A stretch of 5,209 nucleotides of DNA from Chloroflexota bacterium. GTDB lineage: Bacteria > Chloroflexota > Anaerolineae > UBA1429. Both the position numbers and the translations under genes were made by a program. Shown in pieces: positions 1 through 5,209 of the stretch. The first letter of the stretch is position 1. The number at the start of each line of letters is the position of its first letter. The notes beneath the pieces were generated by a model. It did no database searches, was not told the DNA's origin, and saw nothing but the letters and a program-made list of their open reading frames with translations. The DNA is taken from assembly GCA_012513595.1 (NCBI GenBank), contig JAAZBY010000584.1, positions 1 through 5,209 of the forward strand, written 5' to 3'.

Positions 1-124
1 TCTTGTCCAACGCCACGTTGCGCCCCTTGGGGCCCAGCGTCGAGGCCACCGCCTCCGCCAACTTGTCCAGCCCCGCCTTGAGCGAGCGACGGGCTTCGTC
101 CGAAAACTGCAACTGCTTGGCCAT
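1..124 (-). CDS. groEL: GroEL (Hsp60) chaperonin, N-terminal fragment
   Basis: This is the start of the 60-kDa chaperonin, the ATP-driven double-ring folding machine of the cytoplasm that works with GroES. Only 41 codons are in the window; the gene continues beyond base 1. The peptide begins [15 protein letters not shown] and contains [14 protein letters not shown], the highly conserved N-terminal equatorial segment (TLGPKGRNV) whose glycine/lysine loop contacts the nucleotide. The ATG at 124-122 is preceded by a GGGAGGG Shine-Dalgarno (about 132-138) at normal spacing. It lies 39 bases downstream of the groES stop on the same strand, so the two form the classic groES-groEL operon. Nothing in the visible part is unusual. 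Identification is very secure; whether this is the only groEL copy in the genome cannot be told. Confidence 0.96.
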   Translation of the reverse strand, partial: MAKQLQFSDEARRSLKAGLDKLAEAVASTLGPKGRNVALDK

Positions 125-163
125 GATCACACCCTCCCTGGTGAGAAACGTCGCAACCGGCCG

Positions 164-457
164 CTACAGGACGATCGCCAGGACCTCGTCCTCGGTAAGG
201 ACGAGCATCTCGCGGCCGTCGATCTTGAAGGTCGAACCGGCGTACTTGGCAAAGAGGACCTTGTCGCCGACCTTGATCGCCATCGTGTCGCGCTTGCCGT
301 TGTCCAGCATCCTGCCCGGCCCGACGGCCAAAACGGTGCCCTGCTGGGGCTTCTCTTTGGCGGTCTGGGGGATGATGATCCCCGAGGCGGTGACCTCTTC
401 CTGCTCCATCGGTTCTACGACGATGTGATTGCCGAGGGGCCTAAGACTCGTAGACAT
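164..457 (-). CDS. groES: GroES (Hsp10) co-chaperonin
   Basis: Complete 97-residue co-chaperonin, the heptameric lid that caps GroEL and encloses the folding chamber. The usual length for the family is about 95-100. It opens [16 protein letters not shown] (beta-barrel start; RPLGNxxVVEP is typical). The mobile loop lies at about residues 18-35, with the hydrophobic GIIIP tripeptide region (26-30) that docks on Gro[10 protein letters not shown] at 41-48 leads into the roof loop (about 46-56), and [19 protein letters not shown] at 63-81 is the conserved C-terminal barrel signature. The reading frame is open upstream to 568, but the ATG at 457 is chosen because GGAGGA (465-470) sits at proper spacing and because an upstream start would place the promoter and CIRCE operator inside the gene. 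It is first in the groES-groEL operon and is probably heat-inducible through HrcA. Confidence 0.97.
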   Translation of the reverse strand: MSTSLRPLGNHIVVEPMEQEEVTASGIIIPQTAKEKPQQGTVLAVGPGRMLDNGKRDTMAIKVGDKVLFAKYAGSTFKIDGREMLVLTEDEVLAIVL

Positions 458-530
458 GGGATCTTCCTCCGTCTGTTGCGGACCAGCACCTACCAATCTT
501 GACCGAGCCACTCCCTGGGCCGCCAACGTG

Positions 531-557
531 CTAGCAGTCGGCAGGCGAGAGTGCCAA
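531..557 (-). promoter_or_regulatory. CIRCE operator (HrcA binding site) of groESL
   Basis: On the minus strand the site reads TTGGCACTC, nine spacer bases (540-548), then GACTGCTAG. Against the CIRCE consensus TTAGCACTC-N9-GAGTGCTAA there is one mismatch in the first arm and two in the second, with exactly the canonical nine-base spacer. CIRCE is bound by the repressor HrcA, which is released on heat shock. The position fits: it begins about three bases after the predicted transcription start, directly downstream of the -10 box at 567-572, and roughly 75 bases before groES. HrcA itself is not encoded in this window. The match is read directly; HrcA control is inference from the family. Confidence 0.87.
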
Positions 558-566
558 GCGGGGCGC

Positions 567-595
567 AATATACATCAAGTGCTGTTGTCGTGCAA
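567..595 (-). promoter_or_regulatory. Sigma-70-type promoter of groESL
   Basis: On the minus strand, TTGCAC (595-590) is followed after exactly 17 bases by TATATT (572-567). The -10 box matches TATAAT at five of six positions; the -35 box is weaker (three of six). The predicted start is near 560, giving an untranslated leader of about 100 bases that begins with the CIRCE element. This is the usual arrangement for HrcA-repressed groE operons, which use the housekeeping sigma factor. The start site is predicted, not mapped. Confidence 0.72.
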
Positions 596-666
596 ATGGG
601 CACTCCCTTCGGTCGGGAGCAAGTGGTCCGCAGCGCAGGCGGAGCCCGGCCGATCCTCTCCTTATG

Positions 667-695
667 TTGACGTGCTGCCAGCGGGACGCTATTCT
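667..695 (+). promoter_or_regulatory. Sigma-70-type promoter of the clostripain-like gene
   Basis: TTGACG (667-672) and TATTCT (690-695) are separated by exactly 17 bases; the -35 matches five of six and the -10 four of six consensus positions. Transcription would start near 702, about 32 bases before the ATG at 734, leaving room for the GGGGAGGG ribosome-binding site at 720-727. It points away from the groE promoter, with about 70 bases between the two -35 boxes, so the CIRCE site is unlikely to affect it directly. Confidence 0.66.
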
Positions 696-733
696 GATCT
701 TGGTGGTAGACGCACCACAGGGGAGGGCACGCC

Positions 734-3241
734 ATGAGCAGTAACGCCAACCCGACAGGGCCCGAAAAGGGACGCAAACCCGTCGTGCGCGCCCAGCGGC
801 GCCGGCCGAGCGGCGCGCCGCCGCCAGCAGGCAGAGAGCGCGCGGACGCGCCCCGCCGCGAGGGACGCACTGACGATCAGGCCGGTCTGCCGCGCGCCGG
901 GGAGACGCCCGGGTCGCCGGCACAGCAGGCATCCTCGCAGGCTGCTGGCCCCGCTCCCGCCCTGTCGCGCCGCACCATCCTTGTTTTGGGCATTCTGATC
1001 CTTCTGTACCTCTTTGTGATCCGCCCCATCATGCAGCAGGGCGGCGGCGAGGAGAACCTGGGCCTGGCCCCGACGGGCGAGGGGCTGGCCGGCGTTGCCA
1101 CCGCCGTGCCCGCCTCCCCGATGCCCTTGGCAACGAGGCTGCCCGCGCCGACCAGCGCTGCAGCCGTGGCCCCCGCCGGCCCTTCGGCAGGCACAACCTG
1201 GCTCGTGATGCTCTATGAGGACGCCGACGACAAGATCCTGGAGAAGGACATCTACGTGGACCTGAACGAGGCCGAGCGCGTCGGCTCGACCGACCAGGTC
1301 CGCATCGTCGCACAGATCGACCGCCACGCCGGTGGCTATGCGGACGATGGCGACTGGACGAGCACGCGGCGCTACTACGTCACCCGCGATGCCGACCTGG
1401 ATCGCGTCGGATCGCAGCTCATCGCCGACCTGGGTGAGCAGAACATGGCCGACGGGAACACCCTGGTGGACTTTGTCGTCTGGGCGGCCCAGACCTACCC
1501 GGCGGACCGGCTGGTCCTGATCTTGTCCGACCACGGCATGGGTTGGCCGGGCGGCTGGAGTGACCCGGCGCCCGCCGCCCGCGGAGACAGCAGCTCCCCT
1601 CTCTCCGCGCAGCTGGGCAACCAGCTGTACCTCCATGAGCTGGGCGCGGCGCTGCAGACCATCCGCCAACGCCTCAACCTCGACAGGTTCGAGCTGATCG
1701 GGCTGGACGCCTGCCTGATGGGCCAGATCGAGGTGTTCAGCGCGCTCGAGCCGCACGCCCGCTACGCCGTGGCCTCTGAAGAGACCGAGCCGGGGCTCGG
1801 GTGGGCCTACGCCGGCTTCCTGCAAGCCCTGGCAGACAACCCCACCATGAACGGCGCCGAGTTGGGGCGTCTGATCGTCGACAGTTACGTCCGCGACGAC
1901 CAGCGCATCGTCGACGAGGCGGCGCGCGCCGACCTTTTGCGCCAGGGCACGCCCCTGGGCGGCCTGTTCGGCTTCACCCTGCCCTCGAGCGATCAGGTTG
2001 CCAGCCAGATGGGCCGTGACATCACCCTGAGCGCCGTGGACCTATCGGCGCTGCCCGCCCTGGTGGAGAGCGTCAATGCCCTGTGCGGCGCCCTGCAGGG
2101 GGCCGACCAGCGCCCGGTGGCCCAGGCGCGCGGCTATGCCCAGTCGTTCACCAACATCTTTGGGCAGCAGGTTCCGCCCGCCTACATCGACCTGGGGCAC
2201 TTTGCACAGCTGCTAAAGCAGGCCAACACCGCTCCGGGCGCCGCAGGGGCTGCAGACGAGGTGCTCGCCGCCCTGCAGGCGGCCGTCGTGGCCGAGCGGC
2301 ACGGCGCGGGCAAGCCGGGGGCCACGGGAATGGCCATCTACTTCCCCAACTCGCAGCTCTACAGCGCTCCCGTCGCCGGGCCGGCCTCGTACAACGTCAT
2401 CGCTGAGCAGTTCGCCCGGACCTCCCTATGGGACGATTTCCTCGCCTTCCACTACACGGGGCGCACCTTTGACGCCTCGGCCCGTGAGCCGGCCGCTCCC
2501 GCGAGCGGAGCCGCCGTCGCGGCGCCCGGCAAGGGGCAGATCGCGATGACCCCGGTCAGCCAGTCGGGCCGGGTGGCCGCTCCGGGGCGGCCGGTGCTAC
2601 TCAGCACCGACATTACCGCCCAGAACCTGGGGCACGTGTTCCTGTTTGCCGGCTACCTGGACGCACAGGCCAACTCTCTCAACGTGACCGATATGGACTA
2701 CCTGGAGAGCGCCGACACCCGTGAGGTCGACGGCGTCTACTACCCGGTGTGGCCCGCGGGAGAGTTCACGCTGGAGTTCGAGTGGGAACCGCTCGTCTAC
2801 GCCATCAGTGACGGCACCGCGTCGGTGCCCGCGCTGCTGGCGCCGGCCACCTATGGCGCCGCGCCGGAAGACGCCGTCTACACCGTGGACGGCAAGTACA
2901 CCTTTGCGTCGGGTGAATCGCGGCTGGCGCGCCTTTACTTCCGCGATGGCGTGCTGCGGCAGGTGTTCGGGTTCACCGGATCCGACGCTGCCGCTGCGCC
3001 GCGCGAGATCACGCCGCAGAGCGGCGATAGCTTTACCGTCCTGGAGCGCTGGTATGACCTGGACGCCCAGGGGCGCGTCATCGGCCAGGCTGCCGAAGAG
3101 GCCGGCACGCTGACCTTCCGCGACCAGATGTTCACCTGGCAGGAGCTGGACGCCGCGCCGGGGAACTATGTGGTCGGGTTTATCGCCGAGGACCTGGACG
3201 GCAACAAGCAGCAGGTCTACGCGCAGGTGACCGTGCAATGA
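734..3241 (+). CDS. Membrane-anchored clostripain-family (C11) cysteine peptidase
   Basis: An 835-residue protein of the clostripain/peptidase C11 family (clan CD). Residues 1-79 are Arg/Pro/Ala-rich and disordered-looking. Residues 81-98 (TILVLGILILLYLFVIRP) form a single membrane helix; the basic side upstream predicts N-terminus inside and catalytic part outside. An Ala/Pro linker (about 101-153) leads to the C11 domain, starting TTWLVMLYEDADDK at 154-167. The catalytic dyad is visible: His267 in LSDHGMGW and Cys327 in GLDACLMGQ. Asp325, two residues before the Cys, corresponds to the S1 aspartate that gives clostripain its Arg/Lys preference. The domain runs to about 575 (conserved TGMAIYFPNS at 531-540). 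A second Ala/Pro linker (about 581-602) precedes a beta-rich region (604-835) that I do not recognise. The ATG is supported by GGGGAGGG at 720-727 and its own promoter. Family assignment is firm; the substrate and physiological role are unknown. It is separately transcribed from its neighbours. Confidence 0.88.
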   Translation: MSSNANPTGPEKGRKPVVRAQRRRPSGAPPPAGRERADAPRREGRTDDQAGLPRAGETPGSPAQQASSQAAGPAPALSRRTILVLGILILLYLFVIRPIMQQGGGEENLGLAPTGEGLAGVATAVPASPMPLATRLPAPTSAAAVAPAGPSAGTTWLVMLYEDADDKILEKDIYVDLNEAERVGSTDQVRIVAQIDRHAGGYADDGDWTSTRRYYVTRDADLDRVGSQLIADLGEQNMADGNTLVDFVVWAAQTYPADRLVLILSDHGMGWPGGWSDPAPAARGDSSSPLSAQLGNQLYLHELGAALQTIRQRLNLDRFELIGLDACLMGQIEVFSALEPHARYAVASEETEPGLGWAYAGFLQALADNPTMNGAELGRLIVDSYVRDDQRIVDEAARADLLRQGTPLGGLFGFTLPSSDQVASQMGRDITLSAVDLSALPALVESVNALCGALQGADQRPVAQARGYAQSFTNIFGQQVPPAYIDLGHFAQLLKQANTAPGAAGAADEVLAALQAAVVAERHGAGKPGATGMAIYFPNSQLYSAPVAGPASYNVIAEQFARTSLWDDFLAFHYTGRTFDASAREPAAPASGAAVAAPGKGQIAMTPVSQSGRVAAPGRPVLLSTDITAQNLGHVFLFAGYLDAQANSLNVTDMDYLESADTREVDGVYYPVWPAGEFTLEFEWEPLVYAISDGTASVPALLAPATYGAAPEDAVYTVDGKYTFASGESRLARLYFRDGVLRQVFGFTGSDAAAAPREITPQSGDSFTVLERWYDLDAQGRVIGQAAEEAGTLTFRDQMFTWQELDAAPGNYVVGFIAEDLDGNKQQVYAQVTVQ

Positions 3242-3264
3242 GGGGCCCCGCGCCCCGGCGCGCC
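3242..3264 (+). terminator. GC-rich hairpin after the clostripain gene, possible terminator
   Basis: Immediately after the TGA, GGGGC (3242-3246) can pair with GCCCC (3252-3256) around a five-base loop. A competing fold pairs CGCGCC (3249-3254) with GGCGCG (3257-3262). There is no run of T after either stem, so it is not a classic intrinsic terminator; it may simply slow polymerase or protect the 3' end. Weak call, made from pairing alone. Confidence 0.3.
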
Positions 3265-3272
3265 GCCTGCTG

Positions 3273-3301
3273 TTGACGGTTCAGCAGCCGTCGCCTACAA
3301 T
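3273..3301 (+). promoter_or_regulatory. Sigma-70-type promoter of the methyltransferase gene
   Basis: TTGACG (3273-3278), 17 bases, TACAAT (3296-3301): five of six matches in each box with ideal spacing, the best promoter in the window together with that of dnaN. Transcription would start near 3308, giving a leader of about 68 bases that contains the GC hairpin at 3329-3350 and the parS-like palindrome at 3354-3369 before the ATG at 3376. It shows that the methyltransferase gene can be expressed independently of the upstream peptidase gene. Confidence 0.75.
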
Positions 3302-3328
3302 CGCTGGCGATCCGGTCTTGTTCCGCCT

Positions 3329-3350
3329 GCCCCGCGCCTGGGCGCGGGGC
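3329..3350 (+). other. Perfect 10-bp GC inverted repeat in the methyltransferase leader
   Basis: GCCCCGCGCC (3329-3338) is the exact reverse complement of GGCGCGGGGC (3341-3350), separated by two bases (in practice an eight- or nine-pair stem with a four-base loop). It lies downstream of the predicted start of transcription and 25 bases before the start codon, so the RNA would carry a very stable hairpin in its 5' leader. The trailing ATATGTTTAA has only three consecutive T, so it is a poor terminator. It could be a late terminator for read-through from the peptidase gene, an attenuator, or an RNA-stabilising stem; the sequence does not decide. Confidence 0.6.
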
Positions 3351-3353
3351 ATA

Positions 3354-3369
3354 TGTTTAACGTGAAACA
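3354..3369. other. parS-like centromere site (ParB binding)
   Basis: The 16-mer TGTTTAACGTGAAACA matches the bacterial chromosomal parS consensus TGTTTCACGTGAAACA at 15 of 16 positions; only position 6 (A for C, 3359) differs. It is a near-perfect palindrome, and the flanking A (3353) and T (3370) extend the symmetry to 18 bases. parS is bound by ParB (Spo0J), which loads as a CTP-dependent clamp, spreads along DNA and recruits SMC for origin segregation. Such sites cluster close to oriC, and dnaN, commonly an origin-proximal gene, lies about 1 kb downstream. No parA or parB is in the window. The match is seen directly; ParB binding is inference. Confidence 0.8.
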
Positions 3370-3375
3370 TCACCC

Positions 3376-4275
3376 ATGCCCAACAACGCCAACAGCACCC
3401 CCGATCACCCGCCCATCTGCGACTATGAGGATTCTACCTACCGCACCGACTTTTGGGAGGGACGGGGTCGCGACTATGAGGATGGCGCCGAGCGCCTCGC
3501 CATCCGCCGGCTGCTGCCCGCCCAGGGGCGCCGCCTTCTCGACATCGGCGCCGGCTTTGGCCGCCTGGCTGACCTCTACAGCGGTTACGACGAGGTCATC
3601 CTGCTCGACTATTCCGTCTCCCAGCTCCAGTACGCCCGCGCGCGCCTCGGGGACGAGCGCTTCATCTACGTCGCAGCCGACATCTACCGCCTGCCACTGG
3701 CCGGCGACGCGGTAGACACCACCGTCATGGTGCGCGTCCTGCACCACCTCGTCGACGTGCCGCTGGCCTTCCGGCAGATTGCGCGCGTCACGGCCGGAGG
3801 GGGCGCCTTCCTCCTCGAGTTCGCCAACAAGCGCCACCTGAAGAACATCCTGCGTTACGCCCTGGGCCGGGGACCCAATCCCTTCACCCGGGAGCCCTAC
3901 GCCTTTGCCGACCTGCACTACGACTTTCACCCGGCCTGGGTGCGCCAGCGCCTGTCAGAGGCGGGGCTTGCGCCGGGGCCGCGCCTGTCGGTGTCGCTCT
4001 TTCGCCTGGGCCTGCTGAAGAGGCGCGTGCCGACCGGCCTCCTCGTAGCCCTCGACGGCGCCCTGCAGCGCGTCACCGCGCCGCTGACCCCGGCCCCCAG
4101 CGTGTTCCTGCGGTCGCTGGTCGCGCGCCGGGCCAGCCCGGCTGTGTCCGACCGCGCGCGCCTCTTCGTCTGCCCGGCCTGCGGGGCGGCCCTAACCCCC
4201 GCCGAGGGCGGGCTCCGCTGCGCCGCCTGCGCTGCCGATTATCCCTGCGAGGACGGCATCTACGTGTTCAAGTGA
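3376..4275 (+). CDS. Class I SAM-dependent methyltransferase with C-terminal zinc ribbon
   Basis: A 299-residue cytoplasmic methyltransferase of the Methyltransf_11/UbiE-like type, transferring a methyl group from S-adenosylmethionine; the acceptor is unknown. Motif I is LLDIGAGFGRL (54-64). The acidic residue ending strand 2 is Asp78 in VILLDYS, where the ribose hydroxyls bind. Motif II-like AADIYRLPLAGDAVD spans 100-114, and VRVLHHLVD (119-127) is the usual post-motif segment. The core ends near 205. The tail carries CPACG (266-270) and CAAC (282-285) followed by DYPCEDGIYVFK, a four-cysteine ribbon of the Trm112/YcaR-like type (C266, C269, C282, C285, plus C291). The ATG at 3376 is the first in-frame start; the next internal Met is residue 118, beyond motif I. 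No convincing Shine-Dalgarno precedes it, because that space is taken by the parS-like palindrome. It has its own promoter. The fold is certain, the substrate is not; rRNA, tRNA, quinone or small-molecule targets are all possible. Confidence 0.87.
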   Translation: MPNNANSTPDHPPICDYEDSTYRTDFWEGRGRDYEDGAERLAIRRLLPAQGRRLLDIGAGFGRLADLYSGYDEVILLDYSVSQLQYARARLGDERFIYVAADIYRLPLAGDAVDTTVMVRVLHHLVDVPLAFRQIARVTAGGGAFLLEFANKRHLKNILRYALGRGPNPFTREPYAFADLHYDFHPAWVRQRLSEAGLAPGPRLSVSLFRLGLLKRRVPTGLLVALDGALQRVTAPLTPAPSVFLRSLVARRASPAVSDRARLFVCPACGAALTPAEGGLRCAACAADYPCEDGIYVFK

Positions 4276-4277
4276 CC

Positions 4278-4296
4278 GCGCTCCCGCCCGGAGCGC
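4278..4296 (+). terminator. Hairpin after the methyltransferase gene, possible terminator
   Basis: GCGCTCC (4278-4284) pairs perfectly with GGAGCGC (4290-4296) around the five-base loop CGCCC, starting three bases after the TGA. The following TCGGGCTTTG holds only three T, so it is a weak intrinsic terminator at best. It lies between the end of the methyltransferase gene and the dnaN promoter (4304-4332), which is where a terminator would be expected. Confidence 0.45.
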
Positions 4297-4303
4297 TCGG
4301 GCT

Positions 4304-4332
4304 TTGACGCCCATTCCGGTTGCCTCTATACT
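4304..4332 (+). promoter_or_regulatory. Sigma-70-type promoter of dnaN
   Basis: TTGACG (4304-4309) and TATACT (4327-4332) are exactly 17 bases apart, each matching the housekeeping consensus at five of six positions. The predicted start near 4339 leaves a leader of about 27 bases with the AAGGAGG ribosome-binding site. A dedicated promoter directly before dnaN fits a gene not co-transcribed with dnaA. Confidence 0.77.
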
Positions 4333-4350
4333 CCGTTTGGAATATCACTC

Positions 4351-4357
4351 AAGGAGG
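4351..4357 (+). promoter_or_regulatory. Strong Shine-Dalgarno deciding the dnaN start
   Basis: AAGGAGG is a full-length anti-16S match placed eight bases before the ATG at 4366. It contrasts with the methyltransferase gene next door, which lacks a recognisable site, and it fixes the dnaN start. Confidence 0.88.
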
Positions 4358-4365
4358 GCACTTTG

Positions 4366-5209
4366 ATGAAAGTCTCCTGCCTGCAAGAGAACCTGGCCAA
4401 GGGTCTGTCCATCGTCGGCCGCGCCGTGGCCACGCGCAGCACCCTGCCGGTGCTCTCCAACATCCTGCTATCGACCGATGGCTCCCGCCTCAAGCTCTCG
4501 GCCACCAACCTCGAGGTGGGCATCAACTGCTGGATCGGCGCCAAGGTAGACCAGGAAGGCGCCATCACGGTGCCCGCCCGGCTGTTGGCCGATTTCGTCA
4601 ACTCGCTGCCCTCCGAGCGGATCGACCTGTCTCTGATCACCCGCACGCAGACGCTGAACCTCAAGTGCGGCCGCTACGAGGCCAACATCAAGGGGATCGA
4701 CGCCCAGGAATTCCCCCTCATCCTCGTCCCTGAGGAGGACCACCGCGTCCGCATCGCCCCCGACCTCCTGCGTGAGATGATCGACCAGGTCGCCTTTGCC
4801 GCCGCCACCGACGAGAGTCGCCCAGTGCTCACCGGCGTCCTTGCCGAGGTGAACGCCGAGGGGATCACCTTCGCGGCCGCCGACGGCTACCGCCTGTCGC
4901 TGCGCTCGGTGGAGCTATCCGACCTGCCCGAGCAGCCCATGAGCGCCATCATCCCGGCCAGGGCCCTGCAGGAACTGCGCCGCATTTCCGGCGACGAGCA
5001 GGAGCCCATCGAGATGCTCATCGCCCCCACCCGCAACCAGGTCTTCTTCCACCTGCGTGATATTGACCTGGTCTCGCAGCTGGTCGAGGGGCAGTTCCCT
5101 GACCTCCGCCATACCGTGCCCACCTCGTACAAGACCAAGATCACCCTGTCCACGGCTAGCTTCTTGCAGGCCGTGCGCATGGCCTACATCTTTGCCCGCG
5201 ACTCGGCCA
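4366..5209 (+). CDS. dnaN: DNA polymerase III beta subunit (sliding clamp), N-terminal three quarters
   Basis: The ring-shaped clamp that tethers DNA polymerase III and other replication and repair proteins to DNA. The first 281 residues are present with no in-frame stop; the usual length is about 370-380, so roughly 90-100 residues lie beyond the right edge. Domain 1 (about 1-125) shows MKVSCLQENLAKGLSIVGRA, STLPVLSNILLS (25-36), ATNLEVGI (46-53) and EFPLI (115-119). Domain 2 (about 126-250) has the family hallmarks ATDESRPVLTGVLAEV (147-162), AADGYRLSLR (171-180) and EGQFPDLRHTVP (241-252). Domain 3 has just begun. The start is set by AAGGAGG at 4351-4357 and a promoter at 4304-4332. dnaA is not next to it on this side: the upstream neighbour is a methyltransferase gene, and the 90-base gap has no origin-like repeats. 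Identification is very secure. Confidence 0.96.
   Translation, partial: MKVSCLQENLAKGLSIVGRAVATRSTLPVLSNILLSTDGSRLKLSATNLEVGINCWIGAKVDQEGAITVPARLLADFVNSLPSERIDLSLITRTQTLNLKCGRYEANIKGIDAQEFPLILVPEEDHRVRIAPDLLREMIDQVAFAAATDESRPVLTGVLAEVNAEGITFAAADGYRLSLRSVELSDLPEQPMSAIIPARALQELRRISGDEQEPIEMLIAPTRNQVFFHLRDIDLVSQLVEGQFPDLRHTVPTSYKTKITLSTASFLQAVRMAYIFARDSA

Noticed and set aside
3..428. Plus-strand open frame across groEL and groES
   Set aside because: Exactly antisense to two universally conserved genes, with a Ser/Thr-rich translation resembling nothing known.
458..568. Upstream extension of groES to an ATG at 568
   Set aside because: The extension contains the CIRCE operator and begins at the -10 box; the ATG at 457 has a good Shine-Dalgarno and gives the normal protein length.
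429..737. Plus-strand open frame of 102 codons spanning the divergent promoter region
   Set aside because: It would cover the groE promoter, the CIRCE site and the peptidase promoter, and its translation has no protein-like features.
689..1825. Long minus-strand open frame of 378 codons opposite the peptidase gene
   Set aside because: Its translation is Arg/Gly/Val/Gln-rich with no family features, and it lies antisense to a clearly conserved C11 catalytic domain; long antisense frames are expected in GC-rich genes.
2634..2639. CACGTG core inside the peptidase gene as a second parS
   Set aside because: Only the central six bases match; the flanks (GGGG and TTCC) do not fit the GTTT/AAAC arms.
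3353..3715. ATG at 3353 inside the parS-like site opening a 120-codon frame
   Set aside because: It is out of frame with the methyltransferase, has no ribosome-binding site and gives a Pro/Ser/Thr-rich frame-shifted translation of conserved motifs.
3370..3930. Minus-strand open frame of 186 codons opposite the methyltransferase
   Set aside because: Shadow of the conserved SAM-binding domain on the other strand; low-complexity Gly/Val/Glu composition and no ribosome-binding site.
4237..4246. TTATCC inside the methyltransferase end as a DnaA box
   Set aside because: Continues CTG instead of ACA, is single, and encodes the conserved Tyr-Pro of the zinc ribbon.

Overview
The window is GC-rich bacterial chromosomal DNA with ordinary housekeeping genes at both ends. 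A HrcA/CIRCE-type groESL operon, GC-ending codon usage, a membrane-anchored clostripain-like peptidase and strong sigma-70-like promoters fit a high-GC, probably Gram-positive-like lineage. Chloroflexota (Anaerolineae/Caldilineae-like) is my best guess, but this is inference from gene content and not proven by the sequence. There is no phage, transposon, CRISPR array or RNA gene.

Layout. Bases 1-457, minus strand: the first 41 codons of groEL (running off the left edge) preceded by complete groES. Bases 458-733: a divergent control region. On the minus strand it holds a TTGCAC-N17-TATATT promoter with a CIRCE operator at its start point. On the plus strand it holds a TTGACG-N17-TATTCT promoter for the next gene. 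Bases 734-3241, plus: an 835-residue clostripain (peptidase family C11) protein with a basic cytoplasmic tail, one membrane anchor, an intact His/Cys dyad and a beta-rich C-terminal region. Bases 3242-3375: a short intergenic region with GC hairpins, a TTGACG-N17-TACAAT promoter and, just before the next start codon, a 16-bp palindrome (TGTTTAACGTGAAACA) that matches the chromosomal parS consensus at 15 of 16 positions. Bases 3376-4275, plus: a class I SAM-dependent methyltransferase with a C-terminal four-cysteine zinc-ribbon (Trm112-like) module. Bases 4276-4365: a hairpin, a TTGACG-N17-TATACT promoter and a strong Shine-Dalgarno. Bases 4366-5209, plus: the first 281 codons of dnaN, the replication sliding clamp, cut by the right edge.

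How it works together. Each plus-strand gene appears to have its own promoter, so this is not an operon but a row of separately transcribed genes; groES and groEL are one heat-shock operon. The most notable item is the parS-like site about 1 kb upstream of dnaN. parS sites bind ParB and are concentrated around replication origins, so the site and dnaN together suggest an origin-proximal segment, although no dnaA, DnaA-box cluster or oriC is visible here.
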